Source of the DNA: Paludibacter sp.
GTDB lineage: Bacteria; Bacteroidota; Bacteroidia; Bacteroidales; Paludibacteraceae
Length of the DNA: 64,000 nt
Assembly: GCF_009712605.1 (NCBI RefSeq)
Contig: NZ_WASO01000002.1
Location: 1-64,000, forward strand
Direction: 5' to 3'
Numbering within the stretch: the first letter of the stretch is position 1; each line of letters begins with the position of its first letter. This document shows positions 45,901 to 54,143 of the stretch, piece by piece. The notes beneath the pieces are model-generated. The model made no database searches. It worked only from the letters and a program-made list of their open reading frames with translations, and was not told the origin of the DNA. A program made the position numbers and the translations under genes.

Positions 45901-46169
45901 ATTTTGCTGAAAATGTGTTCTTGTTGAAGGAAAAAGGGACAAAACTGCAATTTACATTTGATATTATCAACTTTTCTAATATGCTAAACAAGAAATGGGG
46001 TGTGAATTATTCTTCGGCATATAATGTGACTCCATTAGCAGTCAAGACCGCTGCCAGTGGAAGTGCTGCATCATTCTATTATAATACCAGCAATACCAAC
46101 AATACTGTTGCTTTGAACGATATTTATTCTCGTTGGCATGCTCAGGTCGGAGTAAAATTGATCTTCTAA
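42993..46169 (+). CDS. TonB-dependent receptor with carboxypeptidase-regulatory-like domain (Oar-like)
   Basis: 1058 residues. Signal peptide 1-23 (ending AMA). Residues about 24-110 are a beta-sandwich of the CarboxypepD_reg type (SINGRVGDDKEAIIGATVQA ... GPYKIIISYVGY). The plug follows (about 118-240), with SLDAIQEIQVVVAPYDVRQSGFTGG, a hallmark of Oar-like receptors. The rest is a long beta-barrel ending WHAQVGVKLIF, with a terminal aromatic residue for BAM insertion. It should import a large or scarce substrate through the outer membrane. No SusD-like partner or TonB box partner gene is nearby, so the ligand is unknown. The stop is followed by a strong terminator shared with the M16 peptidase. 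Confidence 0.92.
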   Translation: MKKTGKRLVLMALGCIMALSAMAQVTTASINGRVGDDKEAIIGATVQAIHQPSGTSYGAITNEKGRYSIQGMRVGGPYKIIISYVGYNKVIYNDIYLELGDAFVVNAQLKESSQTLNEVVVTASGANRLRTGAGQNFSAEKIQNVPTVDRSIYDIVKNMPMVQTNKIGGISFAGTNNRYNSFQIDGTVSNDVFGLSSSGTNGGQTGSNPISLDAIQEIQVVVAPYDVRQSGFTGGGINAITKQGTNEFHGSAYSYYFNQNLYGRYSAPNNYADQKLIKQHATTLGASLGGPIIKDKLFFFANIENYDQSYPSTYYPGYATPGISAATAKTILDRYTSVTGLNDSYGSRDVAQKSLGLLARIDWNIDKNNKFAFRYQHSNSSKDSYSNSSSSYTFANSSYVMKDNTNSFVAELNSRLSNSLSNEFRGSLTSVRDKREVPYQGPTIYMGSDASNDNVSINLGTEYSSGANSLNTNVYTVEDNLSWSKGAHTFTFGTHNEIFHFENLFVQYNNGEWYYSSMTNYLADHASTFYYKYTDPLGFVPKFNGGQFGFYAQDKWTATRNLTLEYGLRVDIPKVFDNPSTNSTFNAFAQANNLDASVGTVPSAKAMLSPRLGFRWYLNNDHSTLLRGGTGLFTGRVPFVWLSNVFTNDGVEQKGTTINSVTKNGVTTWAPSFSQYYNNPSGAAASGAQVSPDICTVSKKFKFPQVFRTNLALEQKLPYDIKMTLEGLFSKTLNDAYFKNLALTQNGKIYAVTGVEASAAPYYTVNKSYASIIDLENTNKGYTYSLSAMLEKKFDFGLNAMASYTFGHSKSVYDGTSSVAFSNWKYNYAYDSNNPALSYSSFDIPNRIVASVGYTTPKYINGLLSTDLSVTYTGSNGMRYSLTMNESADYNGDGYKGNTLLYIPTVAEVQQMNFIDNVNSKTGVVIMSAADSRANFENWIQGNSYAKNHRGQYAERNSCQAPWENHFDLHFAENVFLLKEKGTKLQFTFDIINFSNMLNKKWGVNYSSAYNVTPLAVKTAASGSAASFYYNTSNTNNTVALNDIYSRWHAQVGVKLIF

Positions 46170-46185
46170 GAACAATTTTTCGATT

Positions 46186-46226
46186 AACAACAAAAAAGGC
46201 GTCCATTGGACGCCTTTTTTGTTGTT
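46186..46226. terminator. Bidirectional intrinsic terminator
   Basis: AACAACAAAAAAGGCGTCC and GGACGCCTTTTTTGTTGTT form a near-perfect stem with T-tracts on both strands, between the convergent TonB receptor and M16 peptidase genes. Confidence 0.9.
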
Positions 46227-46241
46227 GGATAGCAGAAGAGC

Positions 46242-47465
46242 TTACTCGGTATAAACCAGCTTGCTTAGAAGTTCGGGAGCTAATACTTCCTGAGCTATTT
46301 GTTGTAGCTTTCCCGGAGTGACTGATTGAATCTTTTCGGCAGACTCTTCAAGGGAGTCGAACCGGTTGAAGTGAAGAATGCTGCGGCCTAAGCTTAGTGC
46401 CAGACTTTCCTTGCTTTCTGCTGCAATGGTCATTTGGCCGAGGAGCTGTTTCTTTGCTTTCTCAACGAAATTTGAAGTCAGGGGTGTTTCACGGAGCTTC
46501 GTTAGTTCTTTTTCGATAAGACGGGCACAGTGGTTCATATTCTTCGGATCTGAGCCGAAATAGATGGTCAGGGCTCCTGTATCGGTATAGGGCGTGTAGT
46601 TGGATTCTACGTTATAAACCAGCCCGCTTCTTTCGCGCAATGAAAGATTCAACATGCTGTTCATGCCGGGACCTCCCAGAATATTATTTAAAAGATACAA
46701 GGCTATTCTGTCGGGGTGATGAAGCGTATATGCCCGGTTGCCGAGTATGTAATGAACCTGGTGGGTGTCACGGTTTGCTTTATTTGATTGAGGCTTGTAA
46801 AGCTCCGGTAATTGACGAACGAGTGGCGTTGTTCCGGCAGGAATTCCACTGAGGTGCTTTTCTGCTAAGCGAACGATCTTCTTGAAATCGGTATTGCCCA
46901 ACGAAAAGAAAACCATTCTGTCGGCGGTGTAGTTGCGACGGTGGAATTCTACAATGTCTTTGTGGGTGAAATTCTTCAGAGAATCGACACTACCTAATAT
47001 GTTTCGTCCGATGGCATAATCAGCGAAGAGTATTTCTTCTATTTCGTCGAATATCAGATCAGATGGAGAGTCATTGTATGATTCTATCTCATCTAAAACA
47101 ATATCCGTTTCTTTAATTGTTTCTTTTTCCGGGAAAATGGAATTGGCAGCCATGTCGGAAACCAGTCCGATTGCTTTTTCAAAGTGACGTTCCAGAAATA
47201 CGGAGTAGAGAAATGTTTCTTCCTTGGTAGTGTACGCATTCAGTTCACCGCCAACTTCTTCCATCGAGGTGATGATATGCCATGATTTGCGGTGTGCAGT
47301 GCCTTTGAAAATGAGATGTTCTACAAAGTGTGCCATCCCATGTTCATGCGGGAGTTCGTCGCGGGTGCCGACATTGATGGCCAGTCCGCAGTAAGATACA
47401 GGTGAAGGGTCGGGCTTGTGAACTATTCTGAGTCCGTTAGGAAGTGTATGTGTCAGATATTGCAT
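46242..47465 (-). CDS. M16-family zinc metallopeptidase (processing-peptidase-like)
   Basis: 407 residues from ATG 47465. A start at 47549 is possible but would add 28 residues that cross the terminator of rplT, and YLTHTLPNGLRIVHKP is the usual beginning. The inverted zinc motif HxxEH is intact: H46-F-V-E49-H50, with the distal glutamate in LDEIES (about 124-129). The C-terminal half is the non-catalytic M16_C domain (GMNSMLNLSLREKSGLVY-like segment near 276-290). No signal peptide, so it should act in the cytosol on small peptides or processed proteins. It lies downstream of the rplT operon and converges with the receptor gene. Confidence 0.9.
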   Translation of the reverse strand: MQYLTHTLPNGLRIVHKPDPSPVSYCGLAINVGTRDELPHEHGMAHFVEHLIFKGTAHRKSWHIITSMEEVGGELNAYTTKEETFLYSVFLERHFEKAIGLVSDMAANSIFPEKETIKETDIVLDEIESYNDSPSDLIFDEIEEILFADYAIGRNILGSVDSLKNFTHKDIVEFHRRNYTADRMVFFSLGNTDFKKIVRLAEKHLSGIPAGTTPLVRQLPELYKPQSNKANRDTHQVHYILGNRAYTLHHPDRIALYLLNNILGGPGMNSMLNLSLRERSGLVYNVESNYTPYTDTGALTIYFGSDPKNMNHCARLIEKELTKLRETPLTSNFVEKAKKQLLGQMTIAAESKESLALSLGRSILHFNRFDSLEESAEKIQSVTPGKLQQIAQEVLAPELLSKLVYTE

Positions 47466-47553
47466 GCGAATGTACGTTTTGAAAATATGCCAACCGAAGA
47501 TTCTTCCAGGTAGAGTGGGGAAGATGTGTATTTGTGTGTTGGTATTCAAAAAT

Positions 47554-47579
47554 AAAAGCCGCCCGTATAGGCGGCTTTT
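47554..47579 (-). terminator. Intrinsic terminator of the infC-rpmI-rplT operon
   Basis: AAAAGCCGCC and GGCGGCTTTT pair around CGTATA. On the minus strand TTTTATTTTTG follows. It lies about 20 bp after the rplT stop codon. Confidence 0.9.
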
Positions 47580-47600
47580 CCCAATTATATAAGTTCTTAA

Positions 47601-47951
47601 TTAAGCGTTTTTAGCTTTGGTAACGATAGCTTTGAAAGCTTCCGGGTGGTTCATAGCTAAATCAGCTAATACTTTACGGTTCATTTCGATGCCGGCTTTG
47701 TGGAGAGCTCCCATCAACTTAGAATAAGAAAGTCCTTCGATGCGGGCAGCTGCGTTGATACGCTGAATCCATAATGCGCGGAAGTTGCGTTTTTTGTTTT
47801 TACGGTCACGGTAAGCATACTGTAACCCTTTTTCCCATGTATTTTTTGCTACGGTCCAAACGTTGCGGCGAGCACCGAAGTAACCACGGGTAAGTTTCAA
47901 TACTTTTTTACGTCTTGCCCTTGAGGCGACATGATTTACTGATCTTGGCAT
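47601..47951 (-). CDS. rplT: Large-subunit ribosomal protein bL20
   Basis: 116 residues from ATG 47951; an ATG 36 bp upstream is excluded because [16 protein letters not shown] is the universal start of the protein. The basic N-terminal tail and the globular part with [15 protein letters not shown] (about 58-72) and [11 protein letters not shown] are intact. bL20 is an early 23S rRNA-binding assembly protein, and in some bacteria it represses its own operon. It is the last gene of infC-rpmI-rplT, 92 bp after rpmI, and is followed by a terminator. Confidence 0.98.
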   Translation of the reverse strand: MPRSVNHVASRARRKKVLKLTRGYFGARRNVWTVAKNTWEKGLQYAYRDRKNKKRNFRALWIQRINAAARIEGLSYSKLMGALHKAGIEMNRKVLADLAMNHPEAFKAIVTKAKNA

Positions 47952-48043
47952 AATAAAATGTTTTGTGAATGGTAGCGCCGCTTTCATGAAGCGAACTTGA
48001 GGCTAAACATTCGGTTACTAAAATGGAATTAAAGAGAGTGTGC

Positions 48044-48241
48044 TTATTTAAGACACAACATGAATTTAACGTTATTCAAGTCTGTTGAATCAACCAAACC
48101 TGCATGGGTAAGGTTACGTTTTTGTTTGTTGGTCTTTTTAGTCAGAATGTGACTTTTGTAAGCATGTTTTCTCTTGATTTTTCCTGTTCCGGTAAGGGTA
48201 AACCTTTTTTTAGCACCGGAATTAGTTTTCATTTTTGGCAT
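48044..48241 (-). CDS. rpmI: Large-subunit ribosomal protein bL35
   Basis: 65 residues. [24 protein letters not shown] is the standard N-terminus, followed by the conserved [11 protein letters not shown]-like and [15 protein letters not shown] segments. The protein is small, very basic and complete. It lies between infC (62 bp upstream) and rplT in the conserved order. ATG 48241 has no Shine-Dalgarno sequence, in contrast to infC. Confidence 0.98.
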   Translation of the reverse strand: MPKMKTNSGAKKRFTLTGTGKIKRKHAYKSHILTKKTNKQKRNLTHAGLVDSTDLNNVKFMLCLK

Positions 48242-48303
48242 GTTCTGTTTTATTTTAATTGAATAATTGGGACGTTTTTAGAGGTGCTCGAAGATATTTG
48301 TCT

Positions 48304-48849
48304 TTATTTCGCAGTCTTTTTCGGCGAAAACATAATAATCATTCGTTTGCCCTCAAGTGTAGGTAGTGAATCTACTTTTGCCAACTCTTCGAGGTCGTTG
48401 GCGAAACGAAGCAGAAGCACTTCTCCTTGCTCTTTGAAGAGGATGGAACGACCTTTGAAGAATACGTAAGCTTTAACTTTGCATCCTTCTTTCAGAAATT
48501 CCTGAGCGTGTTTTAGTTTGAAATTGTAATCGTGATCGTCTGTTTGCGGTCCGAAACGAATTTCCTTCAAAACCACTTTCGAGGCTTTCAGTTTCATCTC
48601 TTTTTCGCGTTTCTTTTGCTGATAAAGAAACTTTTGATAATCTGTAATCCTGCATACAGGAGGAACTGCATTCGGGGATATTTCGACCAAATCTAACCCC
48701 AAATCATCGGCTTTACGTAAAGCTACTTCAATAGAATAAACACCCTGTTCGACATTTTCGCCTACTAACCGAACTTCTCTTTCACGGATGCGTTCGTTAA
48801 TCCGGTGCAGTTCTTTCTTTTCGACTCTTGTTATCCTTGGCGCTGCTAT
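48304..48849 (-). CDS. infC: Translation initiation factor IF-3, apparently starting at AUA
   Basis: 181 residues if translation starts at the ATA codon at 48849. In that frame [20 protein letters not shown] and then [19 protein letters not shown] form the normal IF-3 N-terminal domain, and the linker and C-terminal domain ([19 protein letters not shown]) follow. An in-frame TAA lies 18 bases upstream and there is no ATG, GTG or TTG until well inside the N-domain, so a start at one of the standard codons would lose essential sequence. AAAGGAGG (48859-48866) sits 9 bases before the ATA. Rare AUU/AUC/AUA starts are known for infC and let IF-3 limit its own synthesis. First gene of infC-rpmI-rplT; thrS is not adjacent. 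Confidence 0.88.
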   Translation of the reverse strand: MAAPRITRVEKKELHRINERIREREVRLVGENVEQGVYSIEVALRKADDLGLDLVEISPNAVPPVCRITDYQKFLYQQKKREKEMKLKASKVVLKEIRFGPQTDDHDYNFKLKHAQEFLKEGCKVKAYVFFKGRSILFKEQGEVLLLRFANDLEELAKVDSLPTLEGKRMIIMFSPKKTAK

Positions 48850-48858
48850 GGTTTGGGT

Positions 48859-48866
48859 CCTCCTTT
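48859..48866 (-). promoter_or_regulatory. Strong Shine-Dalgarno sequence of infC
   Basis: On the minus strand AAAGGAGG lies 9 bases before the ATA codon at 48849. Most genes in this window lack such a sequence, so it helps decide the infC start. Confidence 0.8.
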
Positions 48867-48904
48867 AGTTTTAATAGTGAATTGATTATCTTTTTTTGAG
48901 CGTG

Positions 48905-48912
48905 CAAATATA
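48905..48912 (-). promoter_or_regulatory. -7 promoter box for infC-rpmI-rplT
   Basis: On the minus strand TATATTTG matches TAnnTTTG and is followed by C. It lies about 55 bases before the infC start. TTTTG at 48927-48931 is too close to be an ideal -33 element. Confidence 0.5.
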
Positions 48913-48981
48913 GTGGTTTTTTCGTTTCAAAACAAGTTATAATATTCTATTTGAAAGAAATATCTTGTTTTGAGAACAAAC

Positions 48982-50289
48982 TTATGATTGAGCATTGGAG
49001 TTTTTGGTAGTGTTTGTTTGTTCGTCTGACTCATTTCTGGCTATTTCTCTTTTGTGAGAAACCATTTGACGTACTCTGGCGTTTGCCAGACTTTTCTTTA
49101 TTTGCCAGTGATATGCCCAAACACACAACAGAAGATAGATTAATGCTTGTAACCAAAGTGTGTGATATTCTTTTGAAATGGTTTGTATGTCAGCTCCCAG
49201 TGTGTTTATTTTTATATAACCCTGAATGCCGTGAGTGCTTGGGAATATCCATCCGAAAGCTTTCCAGAAACCATTCATGTTATAGTACGGCCACGAAACT
49301 CCACCCAAAAACAGCAGAATAAGCGAAAATATTCCGAAGACCAGCATTCCTGTTTCCCGGTTGGGTAGGAATACGGAGATGGTCATGGCAAAGAATATTG
49401 AGGCAAGTAAAAAAGGAACTACCAATCCGATTATATCTATAGAATCGCCGAGATGCGGCAGGGAGAAAAGTTGAGGGATCACTTTTAGTACGTAAATGCT
49501 CCAGGCAAGATAGATGATAAAATACGCTGCACTTTTGCCCAGAACTACCCTGAGCGTTTTCCCTTTGTGAACTGAGGAGCTTACGAGGGCGTGAAACCGG
49601 TTTTCTTCGCGGGCAGTACCGGCCAAAATGGTGATGCCGAAGAAAAGTGTCTGGTACAGAATTAGTATGAGTACAGCAGGGACTAAAAAGCTTGCATATC
49701 CGGCTGTTTCATTGTACAATACAACATCATTGTAGGGCACCGGTTCTGTAATGATTTTAGCCGATTCTCCGGTGATGCCTTGTTCTCCCAGACGTTTTAC
49801 CTGAATGTCTTTTCCCATATCAAGAACGACATGGTTAGTGGCTTGCAATACAGTCCGGTAGTAGAGAAAGCTGCTCATATCACAATACACGGAAATGTTG
49901 GCTTTTTGTCCCGTGTTAATGTTCTTGCCGAAATCTTCGGGAATGTAGATAACTCCGTTTACAAGTCGTTGGTTAAATGCTTTCTGGGCGTCGTAAAGAG
50001 AAGAATATGTGCTGAATACATCTACTTCGGGAGTGGCATTAAGGTGTCTTATTAATTCGGTTGATTCATGGCTGCGGGAATTATCGACAACAGCCACGGG
50101 AAGATTTGCCAGAGTCTCGTTCTTGTAGACAAGAGAATAAAGCAGGGGATATGCTAATACGGCCAGAATGAAAATGACCACAACACCTCTGTCGTGCGAA
50201 ATCATTTTCATCTCATTGACGAAAATGTCGAACGTGTCTTTGATGTTGGATTTTAATCGTTTGATTCTGGGAAATCGAGTTATCTTCAT
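48982..50289 (-). CDS. ABC-2 family transporter permease (YhgE/YhhJ-like), second copy
   Basis: 435 residues. An N-terminal span (about 34-54) is followed by a periplasmic domain of about 170 residues (NLPVAVVDNSRSHESTELIRHL near 62-83) and five C-terminal spans, the usual ABC-2 permease plan. It lies 14 bp after a second permease of the same type, with HlyD and TolC proteins further upstream. The two permeases probably pair as the membrane part of an exporter. No ATPase domain is fused and none is encoded beside it. The C-terminal tail is hydrophilic (SHKREIARNESDEQTNTTKN). Confidence 0.85.
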   Translation of the reverse strand: MKITRFPRIKRLKSNIKDTFDIFVNEMKMISHDRGVVVIFILAVLAYPLLYSLVYKNETLANLPVAVVDNSRSHESTELIRHLNATPEVDVFSTYSSLYDAQKAFNQRLVNGVIYIPEDFGKNINTGQKANISVYCDMSSFLYYRTVLQATNHVVLDMGKDIQVKRLGEQGITGESAKIITEPVPYNDVVLYNETAGYASFLVPAVLILILYQTLFFGITILAGTAREENRFHALVSSSVHKGKTLRVVLGKSAAYFIIYLAWSIYVLKVIPQLFSLPHLGDSIDIIGLVVPFLLASIFFAMTISVFLPNRETGMLVFGIFSLILLFLGGVSWPYYNMNGFWKAFGWIFPSTHGIQGYIKINTLGADIQTISKEYHTLWLQALIYLLLCVWAYHWQIKKSLANARVRQMVSHKREIARNESDEQTNTTKNSNAQS

Positions 50290-50303
50290 TTGATTGAGTC
50301 CTT

Positions 50304-51482
50304 TTATTTGATAGGGTAATTCTGATAAATGGCAGCCTTCTTCAGTCGGAAGAAAATGATTGCCGGTAACAGTATAAATGCAAGTAAAATAACATACGAT
50401 CCGAACGAATACCTAATATCTACTCCATGCAAAGCCTGATTGACGTAAATGTTGAAATAGTGCCTGATCGGGTAGATATAGCTAAAAATGCGTACAGGAT
50501 ATGCCATTTGCTCAATGGGGAATGTGAATCCCGTGAATGTAAAACCAAACATACCGTAAATCATAACGATTGATACGGAATCCCGTAGTACAGGGAGAGT
50601 TCCGATGATTAACAGACCAACTGCCTGGCACGCGATTACATAAAATACTGTTGCCAGCAGCATCCAAAACAGGCTGGAGTTGAGCGGAAAATGCAAGTAT
50701 CCGAACAGGATAATGTTGGACAGAAATCCCAGACAGATGAAAATGGCCGTGTAGGGCAGCAGTTTCCCGATCAGTGCTCTCGAAAAAGAGTTGTTGGCTG
50801 TTCGTAGCCAGTTGCGTGAAGTACGCTCTTTGAATTCGATGCCTATTACGAATACCGTTGTCATTAGGATTACAAACTCCAGTACTCCCGGAAAGAAAAC
50901 GTTCAGGAAATAATCGCTGTAGTTCGACCATGGATTACCAATCATATGCGAATCGATGGAGATTGGCTGAACGATGCCGGGAATAAGACTTTCGTCCACA
51001 CCTTTGGCTCTTAGTACTTTCTGCTGAACTCCGCCGGATGTCAGGAGGCTCATCGCCGAAATATCTTTCAATAATAAAGATCCGGCAGTGAGAAAAGCAT
51101 CGTTGATGTAAAATGTGATGGGAGGTCTTTTGTTTGACTGCAATTTTTCGGAGAATCCCTTTTCAATCTCCACGAAAGCGTAGATATTCCCTTTTTGCAT
51201 TTCGACCCGAGCATCCTTAAAGTTGCTTAGTTTCATTACAATTCTGGCTTGCTGTGTTGCATCAAGATTACGGCAGAACTGTCGTGAAATTTTTGAATTA
51301 TCGTGATCGATGATGCCAACAGGCATTTTCATTAATTGTCCTTCACTGAAGAAGGAAATGAAAAAGATATAGCAAAAACTCATGATCCCAAGCGTGAGGA
51401 TAAAGTACATGGGACGGCTTTTCATTCTTGCCAACTCTCGTCTAAGTGTGGCGCCGATGATTGATGCTTTTTTATCGGGCAT
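50304..51482 (-). CDS. ABC-2 family transporter permease, first copy
   Basis: 392 residues with the same layout: N-terminal span at about 22-45, a periplasmic domain (MKMPVGIIDHDNSKISRQFCRNLD near 50-73) and five to six C-terminal spans, including GMFGFTFTGFTFPIEQM near 329-345 and a closing LLAFILLPAIIFF. PVGIIDHDN corresponds to PVAVVDNS in its partner, showing that they are paralogues. Its start follows the HlyD gene by 69 bp. The pair resembles the YhhJ/YbhS-type drug exporters, whose ATPase is normally a separate or fused gene; here none is present. Confidence 0.85.
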   Translation of the reverse strand: MPDKKASIIGATLRRELARMKSRPMYFILTLGIMSFCYIFFISFFSEGQLMKMPVGIIDHDNSKISRQFCRNLDATQQARIVMKLSNFKDARVEMQKGNIYAFVEIEKGFSEKLQSNKRPPITFYINDAFLTAGSLLLKDISAMSLLTSGGVQQKVLRAKGVDESLIPGIVQPISIDSHMIGNPWSNYSDYFLNVFFPGVLEFVILMTTVFVIGIEFKERTSRNWLRTANNSFSRALIGKLLPYTAIFICLGFLSNIILFGYLHFPLNSSLFWMLLATVFYVIACQAVGLLIIGTLPVLRDSVSIVMIYGMFGFTFTGFTFPIEQMAYPVRIFSYIYPIRHYFNIYVNQALHGVDIRYSFGSYVILLAFILLPAIIFFRLKKAAIYQNYPIK

Positions 51483-51551
51483 GTAAGTTCTAAATTTAGT
51501 GTTGAGAAAATCGGATAAAGATAATGGAGGTGTTTGAACCTGAAACGGATG

Positions 51552-52553
51552 TTATTTCAGAGTTTCTTCCAAAAGGGCACTCATTCCCGGACGAAGTCCT
51601 TCCACTTTGCTGGTCGGCCGGGCACGCACTTCGAATGTCTTTATGTCAAATTGTCCCGTTGTTTTGGTTGCTTTCCAGGTGGCGTAAGAAGCCAGCGCCT
51701 TGATGTATGTCACTTTCACCTGAACGGTTTTATCTCCCAATGCGGGAACTTTTACGTTGAATGTTGACCCCATTTTTATAGTGGAAAGCAAATCTTCACG
51801 AATGTTGAATGTGAACCAGATGTCGTTCAGGTCAACAATGCTCATGATAGGAGCTCCGGTACCTACCAGCTCTCCGCGTTTGGGATATATTTCGGTAATT
51901 TCACCGTCAATCGGAGATACAAGGCAGGTTTCGTGAAGATATGCCCTTACTTCCTGTACTGCACCTTTAGCTCTGTTGACCATTGCAAGCGCAGCGGCTT
52001 TGTCTTCGCTTTCGGTTCCGTTTATAGCCATGTCGTACTGTGTTTTTGCAGCATTCGACTGAGCAACTGCGGCTTTGTACTGTGCTTCTGCTTCATCGTG
52101 TTTTTGAGCTGTTACCACACCTTTGTCGAACAGGCGCTGAACACGGTCGTAGGACTTTTTTGCAATATCAACACCCACGATTGCTTTTTGCCACATTTCA
52201 TACGCACCGGCTATTTGTTCTTTACGGGCGCCTTTTTTGGCTTTTCTGTCCTGCGCCAGAGCTGCATCTTCGGCTGCTGTGGCTTGTTCCAGTTTTGCAT
52301 TTAGTTCCGGACTGTCAATGACAACAACTGTGTCGCCAGCCTTAATTTTTGCTCCTTCTTCGGTCAGGAATAGTTTGATTCTTCCCGGAACTTTTCCTGA
52401 AACTCTAACTTCGGTAGCATCGGCTTCTCCCTGAATAGTAATAGGTTCTGGCCTGAAAACGAATAATCCGATTATGAACAGAATAACAAGAGCCCCCAAA
52501 AGGCTGATAAGTCCTATTCTCAAATCTTTATTGTTGATGTTTTCTTTTTTCAT
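51552..52553 (-). CDS. HlyD/EmrA-type membrane-fusion (periplasmic adaptor) protein
   Basis: 333 residues. A signal anchor (about 12-30) leads to a biotinyl-lipoyl-like half, VSGKVPGRIKLFLTEEGAKIKAGDTVVVID (about 50-79), then a long helical hairpin rich in A, K and E (about 84-200), the second lipoyl half SPIDGEITEIYPKRGELVGTGAPI (about 212-235) and a beta-barrel domain. This links an inner-membrane transporter to TolC. It lies between the tolC-like gene (32 bp upstream) and the permeases (69 bp downstream), completing a tripartite exporter. The substrate is not identifiable; homologues move drugs or toxic compounds. Confidence 0.92.
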   Translation of the reverse strand: MKKENINNKDLRIGLISLLGALVILFIIGLFVFRPEPITIQGEADATEVRVSGKVPGRIKLFLTEEGAKIKAGDTVVVIDSPELNAKLEQATAAEDAALAQDRKAKKGARKEQIAGAYEMWQKAIVGVDIAKKSYDRVQRLFDKGVVTAQKHDEAEAQYKAAVAQSNAAKTQYDMAINGTESEDKAAALAMVNRAKGAVQEVRAYLHETCLVSPIDGEITEIYPKRGELVGTGAPIMSIVDLNDIWFTFNIREDLLSTIKMGSTFNVKVPALGDKTVQVKVTYIKALASYATWKATKTTGQFDIKTFEVRARPTSKVEGLRPGMSALLEETLK

Positions 52554-52585
52554 GTCAGTGCAAATTTAGATATTTATGAGTTTGG

Positions 52586-54088
52586 TTATTTTTTTATTGT
52601 ATTGTTTGCTGCGGGAGCTTTAAGTGTTCCTAATGACTTTTCGAGGTATAAGTTGCAAAGTTTTACGTCAATGATGGCGTCGATGTTTTCCGATTTTGCA
52701 GATAACCATGCTGTTTGAGCGGCTAACAAATCGGTCGAAGTGATCACTCCGGCCTCAAATCCTTCGGTCGCATAACGCAGGTTTTCTTCTGCCTGATCAA
52801 TGTTGTGTTGAGTGGTGGTTTGCTTTTTGAGGCTTTCAGCTGTTTTGTACGAGCTTTGTTTGATTTGAAGCTCCATCTTTTCTTTTGCTTCCTCCAATTC
52901 CAGTGTGGCAATTCGGTATTGCGATTTTGCAGCGTTTAGCGTGTGCAGTTTGTCTCCGAAATGAAACAATGGAATATTGGCAACCACTCCGACGGTGAAC
53001 ATTCCTCCGAATTTGGTCTCAAAACCATTGAATGAGTTGGGGTTGGAAACAAGATAATTTCCAGTTAATGCAATGTTGGGCAGAAACCTTGAGAACATCG
53101 CTTTTTGATTGGCTTTGGCAATGCTTTGCATCTGTGTAAGGGCTTTTATTTCAGGGCGGTTTGCCAATGCCTGATCTATAGGAATCAGTTGAGGTTCCAC
53201 GGTTTTTGTGTCAAGGCTCTGGTCTGCCAGCCGGTATTTTTCATCCAAAGGCATTCCACATACCTGATTAAGCGCCATGCGTGACAGGTTTAGACCATCT
53301 TCTGCCTTGGTAAGAGAAACGTCGGCTTCGTTGAGCTTAACTCTCACTTTGAGAGCATCTGCTTTTGTGGCAACACCTTCGTCTACCATTGTTCGGATGT
53401 CGGAGTCCATTTTGGCGATCAATCCCTTGTATTCTTTGGCTAAAGCAACTTTGCTTTCAAGCGATACTACGCGCCAGTAGTCTTCGTCTACTTCCAGTAA
53501 GAGTTCGGTCATTTTGTTTTCCTGTTGCGCACTCGCAAGGTGTTCTCCGTATTTCGCAATGTCGTATAAAGCTTTGATTTTTCCTCCCATAAATATAGGT
53601 TGCGTGAAACCGATGGTTCCGACAAATACGTTTTTCATATCGAATTCCATGGCTTCTTTGGGAAGTAATGCTTTGTTTTTCCATTCAATTTTATCCGGAC
53701 TGGTAGAAGGATTGAATGGTTTTCCGTTGGCATCCAAAGGAACAGGAGTGCCGTTGACGACTGTCCATGAATTATTCCATGATGCTCCATAATTGGGCGT
53801 ACCGTTGGCATTGAGTGAGTAAACAGGCAGGTATGCATCTTCTGCCAGAAGCGACAAACTTTTCTGGTTCCATGTGTATGCTGCGTTTGCCGAGAAATTT
53901 GGGAAGAATTGCGTAAAGGCCGCTTGTTTATATTGTTGGGCGACTTTTACATTTTCTTGTGCTATCTGGATGCTTTTATTATGTGCGATTGCCATTTGTC
54001 TGCACTCTTCAAGTTGCAGTGTCTTTTGGCTGTACAGCGATGTTGCGAATAAGGTCGATATAACTAAAACACAGATTTTTCTTGCCAT
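52586..54088 (-). CDS. TolC-family outer-membrane efflux channel
   Basis: 500 residues. Signal peptide 1-20 (ending LYS), then two OEP repeats typical of TolC: long alpha-helical stretches (QLEECRQMAIAHNKSIQIAQENVK, about 23-46, and ATEGFEAGVITSTDLLAAQTAWLSA near 440-464) alternating with barrel strands. An insertion between about 75 and 140 is rich in N, P and G and may form an extracellular loop. It is the first structural gene after the MarR-type regulator (55 bp) and supplies the outer-membrane exit duct for the tripartite exporter. Confidence 0.92.
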   Translation of the reverse strand: MARKICVLVISTLFATSLYSQKTLQLEECRQMAIAHNKSIQIAQENVKVAQQYKQAAFTQFFPNFSANAAYTWNQKSLSLLAEDAYLPVYSLNANGTPNYGASWNNSWTVVNGTPVPLDANGKPFNPSTSPDKIEWKNKALLPKEAMEFDMKNVFVGTIGFTQPIFMGGKIKALYDIAKYGEHLASAQQENKMTELLLEVDEDYWRVVSLESKVALAKEYKGLIAKMDSDIRTMVDEGVATKADALKVRVKLNEADVSLTKAEDGLNLSRMALNQVCGMPLDEKYRLADQSLDTKTVEPQLIPIDQALANRPEIKALTQMQSIAKANQKAMFSRFLPNIALTGNYLVSNPNSFNGFETKFGGMFTVGVVANIPLFHFGDKLHTLNAAKSQYRIATLELEEAKEKMELQIKQSSYKTAESLKKQTTTQHNIDQAEENLRYATEGFEAGVITSTDLLAAQTAWLSAKSENIDAIIDVKLCNLYLEKSLGTLKAPAANNTIKK

Positions 54089-54143
54089 AATCGTAAGTTG
54101 AAATTTAATAGAAGTTGTTTGTGCAACTATTAGTATAAAAAAA

